Shown here: positions 1 through 5,750 of the stretch, piece by piece
Layout: each line of letters begins with the position of its first letter
Numbering within the stretch: the stretch's first letter is position 1
Assembly (NCBI RefSeq): GCF_001556515.1
Contig: NZ_LSJA01000302.1
Span: 1-20,256, forward strand
Direction of reading: 5' to 3'
DNA length: 20,256 nucleotides
DNA from: Caulobacter sp. CCH9-E1
Lineage (GTDB): Bacteria; Pseudomonadota; Alphaproteobacteria; Caulobacterales; Caulobacteraceae
Program-made: the position numbers and the translations under genes
The notes under the pieces: generated by a model
The model's database searches: none
The model's input: the letters and a program-made list of their open reading frames with translations, nothing else
Told to the model about the DNA's origin: nothing

Positions 1-5
1 AAGAT

Positions 6-122
6 GCTCCCCCGCGATGCGGGGGAGCTGTCGCGGAGCGACTGAGGGGGCGAGCTGGACATCGGCCGTGCCGGCCCCCTCCGGCCCCCTGGGCCACCTC
101 CTCCGCATCGCGGGGGAGGAAC
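6..122. repeat. Intergenic palindromic repeat, family A (copy 1)
   Basis: Two imperfectly complementary arms, each with its own small hairpin around a CCCCCGC...GCGGGGG core, flank a short centre. The left arm lies at about 6-46 and the right arm at about 77-120. The same layout recurs at 5574-5687 and, cut by the window end, from 20226. It ends just before the stop codon of the minus-strand racemase gene. It resembles the Caulobacter intergenic repeats (CIR) known from C. crescentus, but I cannot assign it to a CIR class without a comparison. Confidence 0.7.
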
Positions 123-129
123 TAGCCGA

Positions 130-1131
130 TTAAAGCCACAGCCCTTCCCCCTCGACGCCATCCCCCCAGAACCCTGGCTTCGGCGGCGTGATCCGGCCGC
201 GCTCGACCCGCAGCCCGCCGGGGTGATCCACGGCCAGCCACCACGGGCCATCCAGATCCGCGAAGTCGCTGGCCCCGCCCAGATGCAGGGCCGGCGCGAC
301 GCCCAGGGACGAGGCGACCATGCAGCCGGTCATCACCTGGAAGCCCAGGGCCCGGGCGGCTTTCAGCATCGCCACCGCCTCGGTCAGGCCGCCGGTCTTG
401 TCGAGCTTGAGATTGACCGCCTGGTAGCGGCCACGCAGGGCCGCGAGGTCTCCGCCGACATGGACGCTCTCGTCGGCGCAGACCGTGAACGGCGGGTCCC
501 AGCCCTCCAGCGCCTGGTCCTCGCCGGCCGGCAGCGGCTGCTCGACCAGGGCGATCGGCAGGTCGGCCAGCAGGGGCTTGAGATCGCGCAGGATCTCGAA
601 GCTCCAGCCCTCGTTCGGATCGACGATGAAGCGAGCGCTCGGCGCGGCGGCGGCCACGGCGCGCAGGCGGGCGGCGGGGTCCTCGGCCGACAGCTTGATC
701 TTGATCAGCGGCGCGTCGGCGACGGCGCGGGCGGCGGCCTCCATGGCCTCGGGCGTATCGAGGCTGACGGTGACGGCGGTGACGAGGTCTCGTGGGATGG
801 GAAGGCCCGTGGCCGTCGCGACGCTGACGCCGGTGCGCTTGGCGCGCAGGTCCCAGAGCGCGAGGTCGAGGGCGTTGCGGGCGGCGCCGGGCGGCAGGGC
901 TGCGCAGGCGGCTTCTGGATCAGTGGCGGACAGCGCCGGCGCCAGCTGGGCCAGCACGCTGTCGACCGTCTCGCCGTAGCGGGCGTAGGGCACGCTCTCG
1001 CCGCGCCCGACATGGCCGTCAGCGGCCGCGATCACCTCGACCACCTCGGCGGCGGTCTTGACCCCGCGCGAGATGCGGAAGGGGGCCTTCAGCGGATGCG
1101 AGACCGGGCGGGCGGAAACGACGATCGACAT
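130..1131 (-). CDS. dgcA: Dipeptide epimerase / N-acyl-D-Glu racemase (DgcA-like), enolase superfamily
   Basis: This 333-residue protein belongs to the mandelate racemase/muconate-lactonizing branch of the enolase superfamily, which epimerises an alpha carbon next to a carboxylate using Mg2+. Visible in order are an N-terminal capping domain with GRGESVPYARYGE (42-54), the KIK catalytic lysine motif (144-146), metal ligands D171 (VDPNEGW), E197 (VEQP) and D220 (ADES), and the second catalytic lysine in NLKLDKTGG (240-248). A DLD motif (292-294) matches the DxD that binds the substrate ammonium group in Ala-Glu epimerases. The substrate could be an L-Ala-L/D-Glu-type dipeptide from peptidoglycan or an N-acylated D-amino acid. 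The sequence does not decide; the DgcA name rests on the GRGESVPYARYGE block. A small membrane protein gene ends 29 bp upstream on the same strand, so the two may be co-transcribed. No strong Shine-Dalgarno is seen before this ATG. Confidence 0.85.
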   Translation of the reverse strand: MSIVVSARPVSHPLKAPFRISRGVKTAAEVVEVIAAADGHVGRGESVPYARYGETVDSVLAQLAPALSATDPEAACAALPPGAARNALDLALWDLRAKRTGVSVATATGLPIPRDLVTAVTVSLDTPEAMEAAARAVADAPLIKIKLSAEDPAARLRAVAAAAPSARFIVDPNEGWSFEILRDLKPLLADLPIALVEQPLPAGEDQALEGWDPPFTVCADESVHVGGDLAALRGRYQAVNLKLDKTGGLTEAVAMLKAARALGFQVMTGCMVASSLGVAPALHLGGASDFADLDGPWWLAVDHPGGLRVERGRITPPKPGFWGDGVEGEGLWL

Positions 1132-1160
1132 GCCCGAGGCATGGCGCCGTTCGGATCAGA

Positions 1161-1367
1161 TCACCAGCCCCAGCGACGAGGAATGGGCGAGTCGGCGCGG
1201 CGCTCGGCCATCACCTTCAGCGCCAGGGGACGATCGACGACGAACAGCGCCGCCCAGACCAGCAGCACGCCGGCGTAGTGGACCGCGCCCAGCAGGCCGC
1301 CGGGACGGCCGGGACGAACAAAGCGGCGCGGCGCGGGGAACGGCGAGGTGATGGCGAAGTCGGTCAT
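1161..1367 (-). CDS. Small single-helix membrane protein, unknown function
   Basis: I do not recognise this 68-residue protein. It has a basic, proline/arginine-rich N-terminus (11-22), one hydrophobic stretch at about 24-44 that could span the membrane, and a basic tail ending RRWGW. The ATG at 1367 is preceded by GAAGGA about 10 bases upstream. An in-frame ATG at 1385 would add six residues (MKDADD) and has a poorer ribosome-binding site, so I chose the shorter form. It lies 29 bp upstream of the DgcA-like gene on the same strand and is divergent from the PHA-system gene at 1488. The hydrophobic segment and the ribosome-binding site support a real gene, but short GC-rich frames can be fortuitous. 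Confidence 0.5.
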   Translation of the reverse strand: MTDFAITSPFPAPRRFVRPGRPGGLLGAVHYAGVLLVWAALFVVDRPLALKVMAERRADSPIPRRWGW

Positions 1368-1487
1368 GTCGTCGGCGTCCTTCATCTGATGAAAAGGACC
1401 TTGGCCTTCGCCTGCGCCAGAAACGGACGTATAGAACTCCCCGCGCCAGCACCGCGTTTTGACCGGGCAAGTTTTCAGAGGATCGTC

Positions 1488-1796
1488 ATGGCCAAGACCG
1501 TCAGCATCAACATCCCCCATCAGCTGGGCGCGGCCGAGGCCAAACGCCGCCTGGAAGAGGGCCTGGCGCAGATGGCCGGCCAGATCCCCGGCGGCGATCC
1601 CAGCCGTTTCACCCAGAGCTGGGCCGGCGACACCCTGAACTTCTCGGCCGCCGCCATGGGCCAGACGATCACCGGAATCGTCCAGGTGCTGGACGACCAC
1701 GCCCGCCTCGACGTCAGCCTGCCGGGCCTGCTGGGCATGGCCGCCGGCAAGATCAAGGACGAGCTGAACCGACGCGGGCAGCTGCTGCTGAAGTAA
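1488..1796 (+). CDS. Polyhydroxyalkanoic acid system family protein
   Basis: The 102-residue product matches the family named polyhydroxyalkanoic acid system or PHA granule region proteins (about 90-105 residues). It opens with a beta-strand and a HQLGAAEAKRRLEEGL helix (11-26). It then has a strand pattern TQSWAGDTLNFSAAAMGQTITGIV (42-65, key residues W45, G47, D48) and a C-terminal helix with LPGLLGMAAGKIKDEL. Members are small and soluble, often near PHA genes, with no defined biochemical role. No PHA synthase or phasin is in this window, so a link to PHA storage is by family name only. The ATG at 1488 was chosen because AGAGGA sits about 8 bases upstream. A longer frame back to 1278 runs through non-conserved sequence. 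A family B repeat starts immediately after the stop codon. Confidence 0.8.
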   Translation: MAKTVSINIPHQLGAAEAKRRLEEGLAQMAGQIPGGDPSRFTQSWAGDTLNFSAAAMGQTITGIVQVLDDHARLDVSLPGLLGMAAGKIKDELNRRGQLLLK

Positions 1797-1797
1797 T

Positions 1798-1915
1798 TCC
1801 TTCTCCCCTTGCGGGAGAAGGTGTCGGCCGAAGGTCGACGGATGAGGGGTTGTACAGGCCGGCGGAACCCCTCACCCGGCCCTTCGGGCCACCCTCTCCC
1901 GCACGGGGAGAGGGA
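1798..1915. repeat. Intergenic palindromic repeat, family B (copy 1)
   Basis: The left arm (1798-1849) begins with a hairpin around CTTCTCCCC...GGGAGAAGG. The right arm (1868-1915) carries ACCCGGCCCTTCGGGCCACC and a second small hairpin, and the arms are largely complementary. It fills the whole space between two convergent stop codons (PHA-system gene ends 1796, sigma factor gene ends 1916). A closely matching copy lies at 3333-3463, also between convergent genes. It could act as a bidirectional terminator, but there is no clear T-tract. Confidence 0.8.
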
Positions 1916-2773
1916 TCACACCACCGCCACCTCCACCGCCTCCAACCGCTCCGGATCGCCGGCGACGAAGATCTCGACGATCCGGCCGTTATCGACGCGG
2001 AAGTCCAGCACCCGCGTCATCCGTCCCAGCGGCGCCACGACCGCGCCGATCGCGCCGTCGACCAGGGCGGTGCGGGCCGTCTGGGCCAGGCCGTTGTAGA
2101 AGTTGGCCACCTTCTCGGCGCCGCGCAGCTCGCGGACCTGGCCGCCGCCGCCCAGGACGTCCGAGCGGACCACGACGTCCGGCGCCAGCACCGCCATCAG
2201 CCCCGCCAGGTCGCCGGTGCGCGAGGCCAGCAGGAAGGCGTCGACCACGCTCTTCTGCGCGGTCTGGGCGGCGTCCAGCGCCTGGCCGCCCCGCACCCGC
2301 CGACGGGCGCGGCTGGCCAGCTGGCGCGCGGCCTCGGGCGTGCGCTCCACGATCGGAGCGATCTGGTCGAACGGCAGGTCGAACAGGTCGTGCAGCACGA
2401 AGGCGATCCGCTCGGCCGGCGTCAGGGCCTGCAGCACGACCAGCAGGGCCAGGCCCACGGAGTCGGCCAGGATCGTCTCGCGTTCGACCGCGTCCTCGGC
2501 GGCGACCGAGGGTTCGGGCGCGCCCTCGCCGATCGCGTCCTCGCGCCGCGCCTTGCGGCCGCGCAGCATGTCCAGGCACACGCGGGAGGTCACCGTCGTC
2601 AGCCAGGCCGACAGGTTGTCGACGCCGGCCCCGCCCGTGCGCGACAGGCGCAGCCAGGCCTCCTGCACCGCGTCCTCGGCCTCGGGCAGCGAGCCCAGCA
2701 TGCGGTAGGCGACGCCGCGCAGGCGAGCGCGGTCGGCCTCGAAACGCTGGGCGAGATAATTTTCTGGCGGCAT
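1916..2773 (-). CDS. sigJ: ECF41-type RNA polymerase sigma factor (SigJ-like) with C-terminal SnoaL-like domain
   Basis: This 285-residue protein has sigma region 2 (about 10-75, with MLGSLPEAEDAVQEAWLRL), region 4 (about 108-163, with LTPAERIAFVLHDLFDLPFDQIA and a helix-turn-helix at 136-160) and a SnoaL/NTF2-like extension (about 173-280). That layout and length define ECF41 sigma factors, where the fused domain rather than a separate anti-sigma factor controls activity. The signature motifs look drifted: APEP (85-88) where WLPEP is typical, GGGGQ (208-212) where DGGGK is typical, and GDPERL (272-277) where NPDKL is typical. An in-frame TGA two codons upstream fixes the ATG. A GGAG lies about 11 bases before it, which is a long spacing. 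It is divergent from a carboxymuconolactone decarboxylase gene, the classic ECF41 partner, and a matching promoter sits upstream of each. Autoregulation is the natural inference. Confidence 0.9.
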   Translation of the reverse strand: MPPENYLAQRFEADRARLRGVAYRMLGSLPEAEDAVQEAWLRLSRTGGAGVDNLSAWLTTVTSRVCLDMLRGRKARREDAIGEGAPEPSVAAEDAVERETILADSVGLALLVVLQALTPAERIAFVLHDLFDLPFDQIAPIVERTPEAARQLASRARRRVRGGQALDAAQTAQKSVVDAFLLASRTGDLAGLMAVLAPDVVVRSDVLGGGGQVRELRGAEKVANFYNGLAQTARTALVDGAIGAVVAPLGRMTRVLDFRVDNGRIVEIFVAGDPERLEAVEVAVV

Positions 2774-2774
2774 C

Positions 2775-2801
2775 GGTCACATCGCTCCGTCGGGCTTCGT
2801 C
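2775..2801 (+). promoter_or_regulatory. ECF41-type promoter for the CxxC/AhpD-like gene
   Basis: GGTCACA at 2775-2781, a 16-bp spacer and CGTC at 2798-2801 match the ECF41 promoter signature as I know it (TGTCACA, N16, CGTC) at all but one base. The predicted start near 2808 would give a leader of about 60 bases before the ATG at 2868, with AAGGAG at 2856-2861. Confidence 0.7.
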
Positions 2802-2809
2802 ACCTCTTC

Positions 2810-2836
2810 GACGAAACGAAATCGCCGGATGTGACC
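2810..2836 (-). promoter_or_regulatory. ECF41-type promoter for the sigma factor gene (autoregulatory)
   Basis: Read on the minus strand, GGTCACA (2836 to 2830), a 16-bp spacer and CGTC (2813 to 2810) have exactly the same sequence and spacing as the plus-strand promoter at 2775-2801. The two -10 elements lie 8 bp apart and the -35 elements are on the outside, so each transcript would run through the other promoter's -35. The predicted start near 2803 gives a leader of about 30 bases before the sigma factor ATG. Confidence 0.7.
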
Positions 2837-2867
2837 GGCGGCGTCAGCAAACCGCAAGGAGCTCCCG

Positions 2868-3326
2868 ATGCAAGCCAGGATGAAACAGCCCGCCCAACTG
2901 CTGCCCGACGCCTTCAAGGCGATGATGGCCCTGTCGAAGTCCGCCCATGTCGAGGGCGTGCCGGAAACCCTGCACGAACTGCTGCACCTGCGCGTCAGCC
3001 AGATCAACGGCTGCGGCGTCTGCCTGGAGATGCACGCCCGCGGCGCCCTGAAGTCCGGCCAAAGCCCCGAGCGCGTCGCCACCGTCGCCGGCTGGCGCGA
3101 TACGCCCTATTTCACCGACGCGGAGCGCGCCGCCCTCGCGCTGGCCGAGGCCGTGACGCGCGTCGCCGACAAGGCCGATCCGGTCTCGGACGAGGTCTGG
3201 GACGAGGCCGCGCGGCACTATGACGAAAAGGCGCTGGCGGGCCTTTTGATCAGCATCTCGGCGATCAATGTCTGGAACCGGCTGAACGCGGCGACGCGGC
3301 AGGTGGCGGGAACGCTGGGGGTGTAA
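2868..3326 (+). CDS. Carboxymuconolactone decarboxylase family protein, AhpD-like
   Basis: This 152-residue all-helical protein carries the AhpD/CMD signature NGCGVCLEMH at 47-56, giving the redox pair C49 and C52 with H56 three residues on. The helix ELLHLRVSQI (37-46) before it is also typical. Proteins with this CxxC are usually thiol peroxidase or alkylhydroperoxidase partners rather than true lactone decarboxylases. AAGGAG six bases before the ATG fixes the start. The gene is divergent from an ECF41 sigma factor and has its own ECF41-type promoter at 2775-2801. ECF41 genes are known to adjoin carboxymuconolactone decarboxylases, oxidoreductases or epimerases, so this is very probably the sigma factor's target. 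The inducing stress and the physiological substrate are unknown. Confidence 0.9.
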   Translation: MQARMKQPAQLLPDAFKAMMALSKSAHVEGVPETLHELLHLRVSQINGCGVCLEMHARGALKSGQSPERVATVAGWRDTPYFTDAERAALALAEAVTRVADKADPVSDEVWDEAARHYDEKALAGLLISISAINVWNRLNAATRQVAGTLGV

Positions 3327-3332
3327 TCGGCT

Positions 3333-3463
3333 TCCTTCTCCCCTTGCGGGAGAAGGTGTCGGCTGAAAGCCGACGGATGAGGGGTCGAAAGGTCTTTCCG
3401 GATAGCGGAGTGCGACCCCTCACCCGGCCCTTCGGGCCACCCTCTCCCGCAAGGGGAGAAGGA
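3333..3463. repeat. Intergenic palindromic repeat, family B (copy 2)
   Basis: The arms are nearly identical to those of the copy at 1798-1915 (same CTTCTCCCCTTGCGGGAGAAGG start and CACCCGGCCCTTCGGGCCACC right arm). The central segment is longer and differs in sequence. It lies between convergent genes, ending 8 bp before the DUF983 stop codon. The conserved arms and variable centre suggest that pairing of the arms is what is maintained. Confidence 0.8.
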
Positions 3464-3471
3464 AATCGCCC

Positions 3472-3882
3472 TTACAGCCGCCGCTCGTCGAAATCGTGCC
3501 GGCCCAGGCTCTCGAACCGGCCTTCCTCGGCCTTGTTGATGTACTGAGAGGCCACCAGCCAGGACTTCACCGGGCGCAGGGTGGCGAGACACCCCAGGAT
3601 CAGGGCCGGGAAGGTCGTGACCAGGTGGACCCAGATCGGCGGCTGCCAGACGACCTCGGCCCAGGCGAAGAAGGCCGTGACGATGATGCCGACGCCGCTC
3701 ATCACGAAGAACGCCGGGCCATCGGCCGGATCGGCGAAGCTGTAGTCCAGGCCGCACTGGTCGCACTTGGGCGCCAGCTTCAGAAAGCCCTGAAACAGCT
3801 TGCCCTGGCCGCAGCGCGGGCAGCAGCACTTGAGGCCGGCCTCGATCGGGGTCGGAGAGTCGTAGAACACGTCGTCGGCCAT
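3472..3882 (-). CDS. DUF983 family zinc-ribbon membrane protein
   Basis: The 136-residue product has the DUF983 pattern. An N-terminal ribbon carries two CxxC pairs (C21-P-R-C24 and C40-D-Q-C43) that probably bind zinc, followed by two hydrophobic segments (about 57-79 and 86-105) and a short polar tail. The family is widespread in alphaproteobacteria and has no established function. The ATG at 3882 is supported by GGAAGGGG about 8 bases upstream. The gene is divergent from the MocR-type regulator gene, and the 10-bp inverted repeat at 3915-3942 lies between the two starts, so the regulator may control this gene as well as itself. The frame upstream of this ATG has no family-like sequence. 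Confidence 0.85.
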   Translation of the reverse strand: MADDVFYDSPTPIEAGLKCCCPRCGQGKLFQGFLKLAPKCDQCGLDYSFADPADGPAFFVMSGVGIIVTAFFAWAEVVWQPPIWVHLVTTFPALILGCLATLRPVKSWLVASQYINKAEEGRFESLGRHDFDERRL

Positions 3883-3914
3883 CGAATGACCCCTTCCTAC
3901 AATCGCAGGCTTGA

Positions 3915-3942
3915 TCCATACATTTCGGATATAATGTATGGA
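3915..3942. promoter_or_regulatory. Perfect inverted repeat, probable MocR/GntR operator overlapping a TATAAT box
   Basis: TCCATACATT (3915-3924) and AATGTATGGA (3933-3942) are perfect reverse complements separated by 8 bp. A consensus TATAAT at 3930-3935 lies inside the repeat, with no convincing -35 at the usual distance. The repeat sits between the divergent DUF983 and MocR-type genes. Binding there would block RNA polymerase, as expected for an autoregulated GntR-family protein. Confidence 0.65.
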
Positions 3943-3951
3943 TATATGCCG

Positions 3952-5295
3952 ATGAACGCAACTCAGGGCTCGCCGAATCCGGCCGCCGCCTGGCTGCGCC
4001 GGGTGGAGGCGCTGGATGGACCGGCCTATCGCCGCATCGCTCAGGCCCTTGAAAATGCGGTGGCCGAAGGCGAGTTGCAGTCCGGCGACCAGATCCCGGC
4101 CCAACGCGACGTCGCCCGGCGGCTCGGCATCGACTTCACCACCGTCACCCGCGCCTACGCCCTGGCGCGCGAACGCGGGCTGATCGAGGGCGCCACGGGC
4201 CGCGGCACCTTCATCCGCTCGCGCACCGAGGAAGGCGAGGCCGGCCTCCTCGACCTGTCGATGAACCTGCCGCCGCCGCCCGCCGGCCTGAACTTGGCGG
4301 CGCTGCTGCGCGAGACGACCGGCGCGATCCTGGCCCGCACCGATCCGGCGACGCTGATGGCCTATCACGCGGGCGCGGGATCGCTGGCGCAGAGAACGGC
4401 CGGCGCGGCCTGGCTGGCGCCCAGCCTGGGCGCGGTCGATCCGGCCCGCGTCGTCGTCGCCAGCGGCGCCCAGACCGCGCTGTCGGCCCTGCTGGACCAC
4501 CTGACCCGGCCCGGCGACGCGATCCTGGCCGAGGCCTTCGCCTATCCGGGCCTTTTGGCGACCGCGGCGCGGCGGGGGCTGACGGTGATCGGCTGTCCGT
4601 TGGATGAGCAGGGACTGGAGCCCGCAGCCCTGGCGCGGCTGCTCGCGGAACATCGCCCGCGCCTGATCTGCTGCACCCCGACCTTCCAGAACCCGACGGC
4701 GGCGACCATGAGCCTGGCGCGGCGCGAGGCGGTCGCGGCGGTCGCCCGCGCGGCTGGCGCGACGATCCTCGAGGACGACGCCTACGGCCTGCTGCCCGCC
4801 AGCCCCCCGCCGGCGCTCGCCAGCCTATGGCCCGAAGGCGTGTTCCATGTCGCCACCACCGCCAAGACCCTCTCGCCGGGCCTGCGCGTGGCCTATGTCG
4901 TCGCGCCGCCGGGACGGGCCGAGGGGTTCACGAGCGCCCTGCACGCCATCGCCCAGATGCCGCCGCCGCTGATGGCGGCCGTGGCGACCAGTTGGATCCG
5001 CGAGGGCGTGGCGGGCCGCGTGCTGGCCGGGGTGCGCGAAGAGGCGATGGCCCGGCGGGCGCTGGCGGCCGAGCTGCTGCCCGGCGCCGTGGGCGGGACC
5101 GAGAGCCTGCACGTCTGGCTGCCCGGCGCCCGCGCCGATTGGGCGGCCAAGACACACGGCCTGGCGCTGGTGGGCGCGGAGACGTTCAGGGCGCCGGGCG
5201 TGGCGGGCGAGGGCCTGCGGATCTCGCTGGGCGCGGCCGGCAAGCGCCCGACCCTGGCGCGGGGCCTGCGGGCGCTGGCCAACCTCTACGGCTGA
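3952..5295 (+). CDS. MocR-type PLP-dependent regulator (GntR HTH fused to class I/II aminotransferase)
   Basis: This 447-residue protein has a winged-helix GntR domain (about 24-88, with GDQIPAQRDVARRLGI and TVTRAY) joined to a fold-type I aminotransferase domain (about 100-447). PLP-site residues are visible: N247 in FQNPT, D275 and Y278 in EDDAYG, the Schiff-base lysine K305 in TTAKTLSPGLR, and R423 in GLRISLG. MocR proteins are usually transcription factors that sense PLP or an amino-acid-like ligand, and few are proven enzymes. The intact lysine leaves catalysis possible. Three in-frame ATGs (3934, 3946, 3952) follow closely. I prefer 3952 because the first lies inside the inverted repeat and would overlap the promoter. 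Any ribosome-binding site is weak (GGA about 9 bases upstream). It is convergent with the small acidic protein gene, with stop codons 2 bp apart. No target pathway is evident nearby. Confidence 0.88.
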   Translation: MNATQGSPNPAAAWLRRVEALDGPAYRRIAQALENAVAEGELQSGDQIPAQRDVARRLGIDFTTVTRAYALARERGLIEGATGRGTFIRSRTEEGEAGLLDLSMNLPPPPAGLNLAALLRETTGAILARTDPATLMAYHAGAGSLAQRTAGAAWLAPSLGAVDPARVVVASGAQTALSALLDHLTRPGDAILAEAFAYPGLLATAARRGLTVIGCPLDEQGLEPAALARLLAEHRPRLICCTPTFQNPTAATMSLARREAVAAVARAAGATILEDDAYGLLPASPPPALASLWPEGVFHVATTAKTLSPGLRVAYVVAPPGRAEGFTSALHAIAQMPPPLMAAVATSWIREGVAGRVLAGVREEAMARRALAAELLPGAVGGTESLHVWLPGARADWAAKTHGLALVGAETFRAPGVAGEGLRISLGAAGKRPTLARGLRALANLYG

Positions 5296-5297
5296 CT

Positions 5298-5495
5298 TCA
5301 GTACTCGACGTCGTCCTCGGCCTCGCCGCCTTCCTCGCCGCCCATGGCGTTCTCGAGGCTGTCGATGATGTCGTCCATCTGGTCGGGGGTGATCGAGACG
5401 TAGAGCGACTCTCCGCCGATGGCCGAGACCAGCAGGCGATAGCCGTCCTCGGTCTCCTGCAGGCTGAACGATTGGAGCGGCAGGAGCTTGGCCAT
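5298..5495 (-). CDS. Small acidic protein, unknown function
   Basis: The 65-residue product is not recognised. It has a beta-rich N-terminal half (LLPLQSFSLQETEDGYRLLV, 4-23), a helix-like segment ITPDQMDDIIDSLENAM (35-51) and a strongly acidic tail (GGEEGGEAEDDVEY). The sequence is compact, with no signal peptide or membrane segment, which suggests a small cytoplasmic protein. GGGAAGGAT lies about 8-10 bases upstream of the ATG, a good ribosome-binding site. The coherent composition and that site argue for a real gene. Confidence 0.7.
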   Translation of the reverse strand: MAKLLPLQSFSLQETEDGYRLLVSAIGGESLYVSITPDQMDDIIDSLENAMGGEEGGEAEDDVEY

Positions 5496-5573
5496 GGGGG
5501 AGGATCCTTCCCGGAAAGAGGAGGCGCTGATCTAGAGGCGCTGGGGTTCGAGTTCAACGCGGTTGCTTGGAAA

Positions 5574-5687
5574 TCCTCTCCCTAGCGGGGGGCGGTGTCG
5601 GCGCGAAGCGGCGACGGAGGGGGAGGAGGCAAGCTTTCCAGCACTTCCCCCTCCGGCCTTCGGCCACCTCCCCCGCTGGGGGAGGAT
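5574..5687. repeat. Intergenic palindromic repeat, family A (copy 2)
   Basis: The left arm has the CTCCCTAGCGGGGGGCGGTGTCGG pattern (key hairpin CCCTAGCGGGG). The right arm has CCCCCTCCGGCCTTCGGCC followed by CCCCCGCTGGGGG. It has the same organisation as the copy at 6-122. Unlike the B copies it lies upstream of two divergent genes, so it is not simply a terminator. Confidence 0.7.
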
Positions 5688-5702
5688 TGAGTCCTTGCCT
5701 AT

Positions 5703-5716
5703 TATACGATCGTACA
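5703..5716. promoter_or_regulatory. Palindrome, candidate TetR-family operator
   Basis: TACGATCGTA at 5705-5714 is a perfect 10-bp palindrome. The 14-bp extension TATACGATCGTACA keeps symmetry except for one base pair. It overlaps a TATTAT/TTATAC -10-like sequence about 45 bp before the FAD oxidoreductase ATG. The size and symmetry suit a TetR-type dimer, and a BetI-like TetR gene closes this gene cluster. No second copy was seen next to the TetR gene. Confidence 0.45.
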
Positions 5717-5750
5717 GCAACACTTCCCCATCACTCGGGGGAGAACGACC

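Larger units (their letters stand above)
5496..5750. other. Divergent intergenic region between the small acidic protein and the FAD oxidoreductase
   Basis: There is no gene here. It holds the ribosome-binding site of the minus-strand gene, a family A repeat (5574-5687), a GAGTC (GANTC, CcrM-type methylation site) at 5689-5693 at the repeat edge, an AT-richer stretch with a palindrome (5703-5716), and a GGGGGAGAA ribosome-binding site before the ATG at 5751. Confidence 0.6.

Noticed and set aside
1..120. CRISPR-like appearance from repeated GC-rich hairpins
   Set aside because: There is no regular series of identical short repeats with spacers. Each copy is a single two-armed palindrome, and no cas genes are present.
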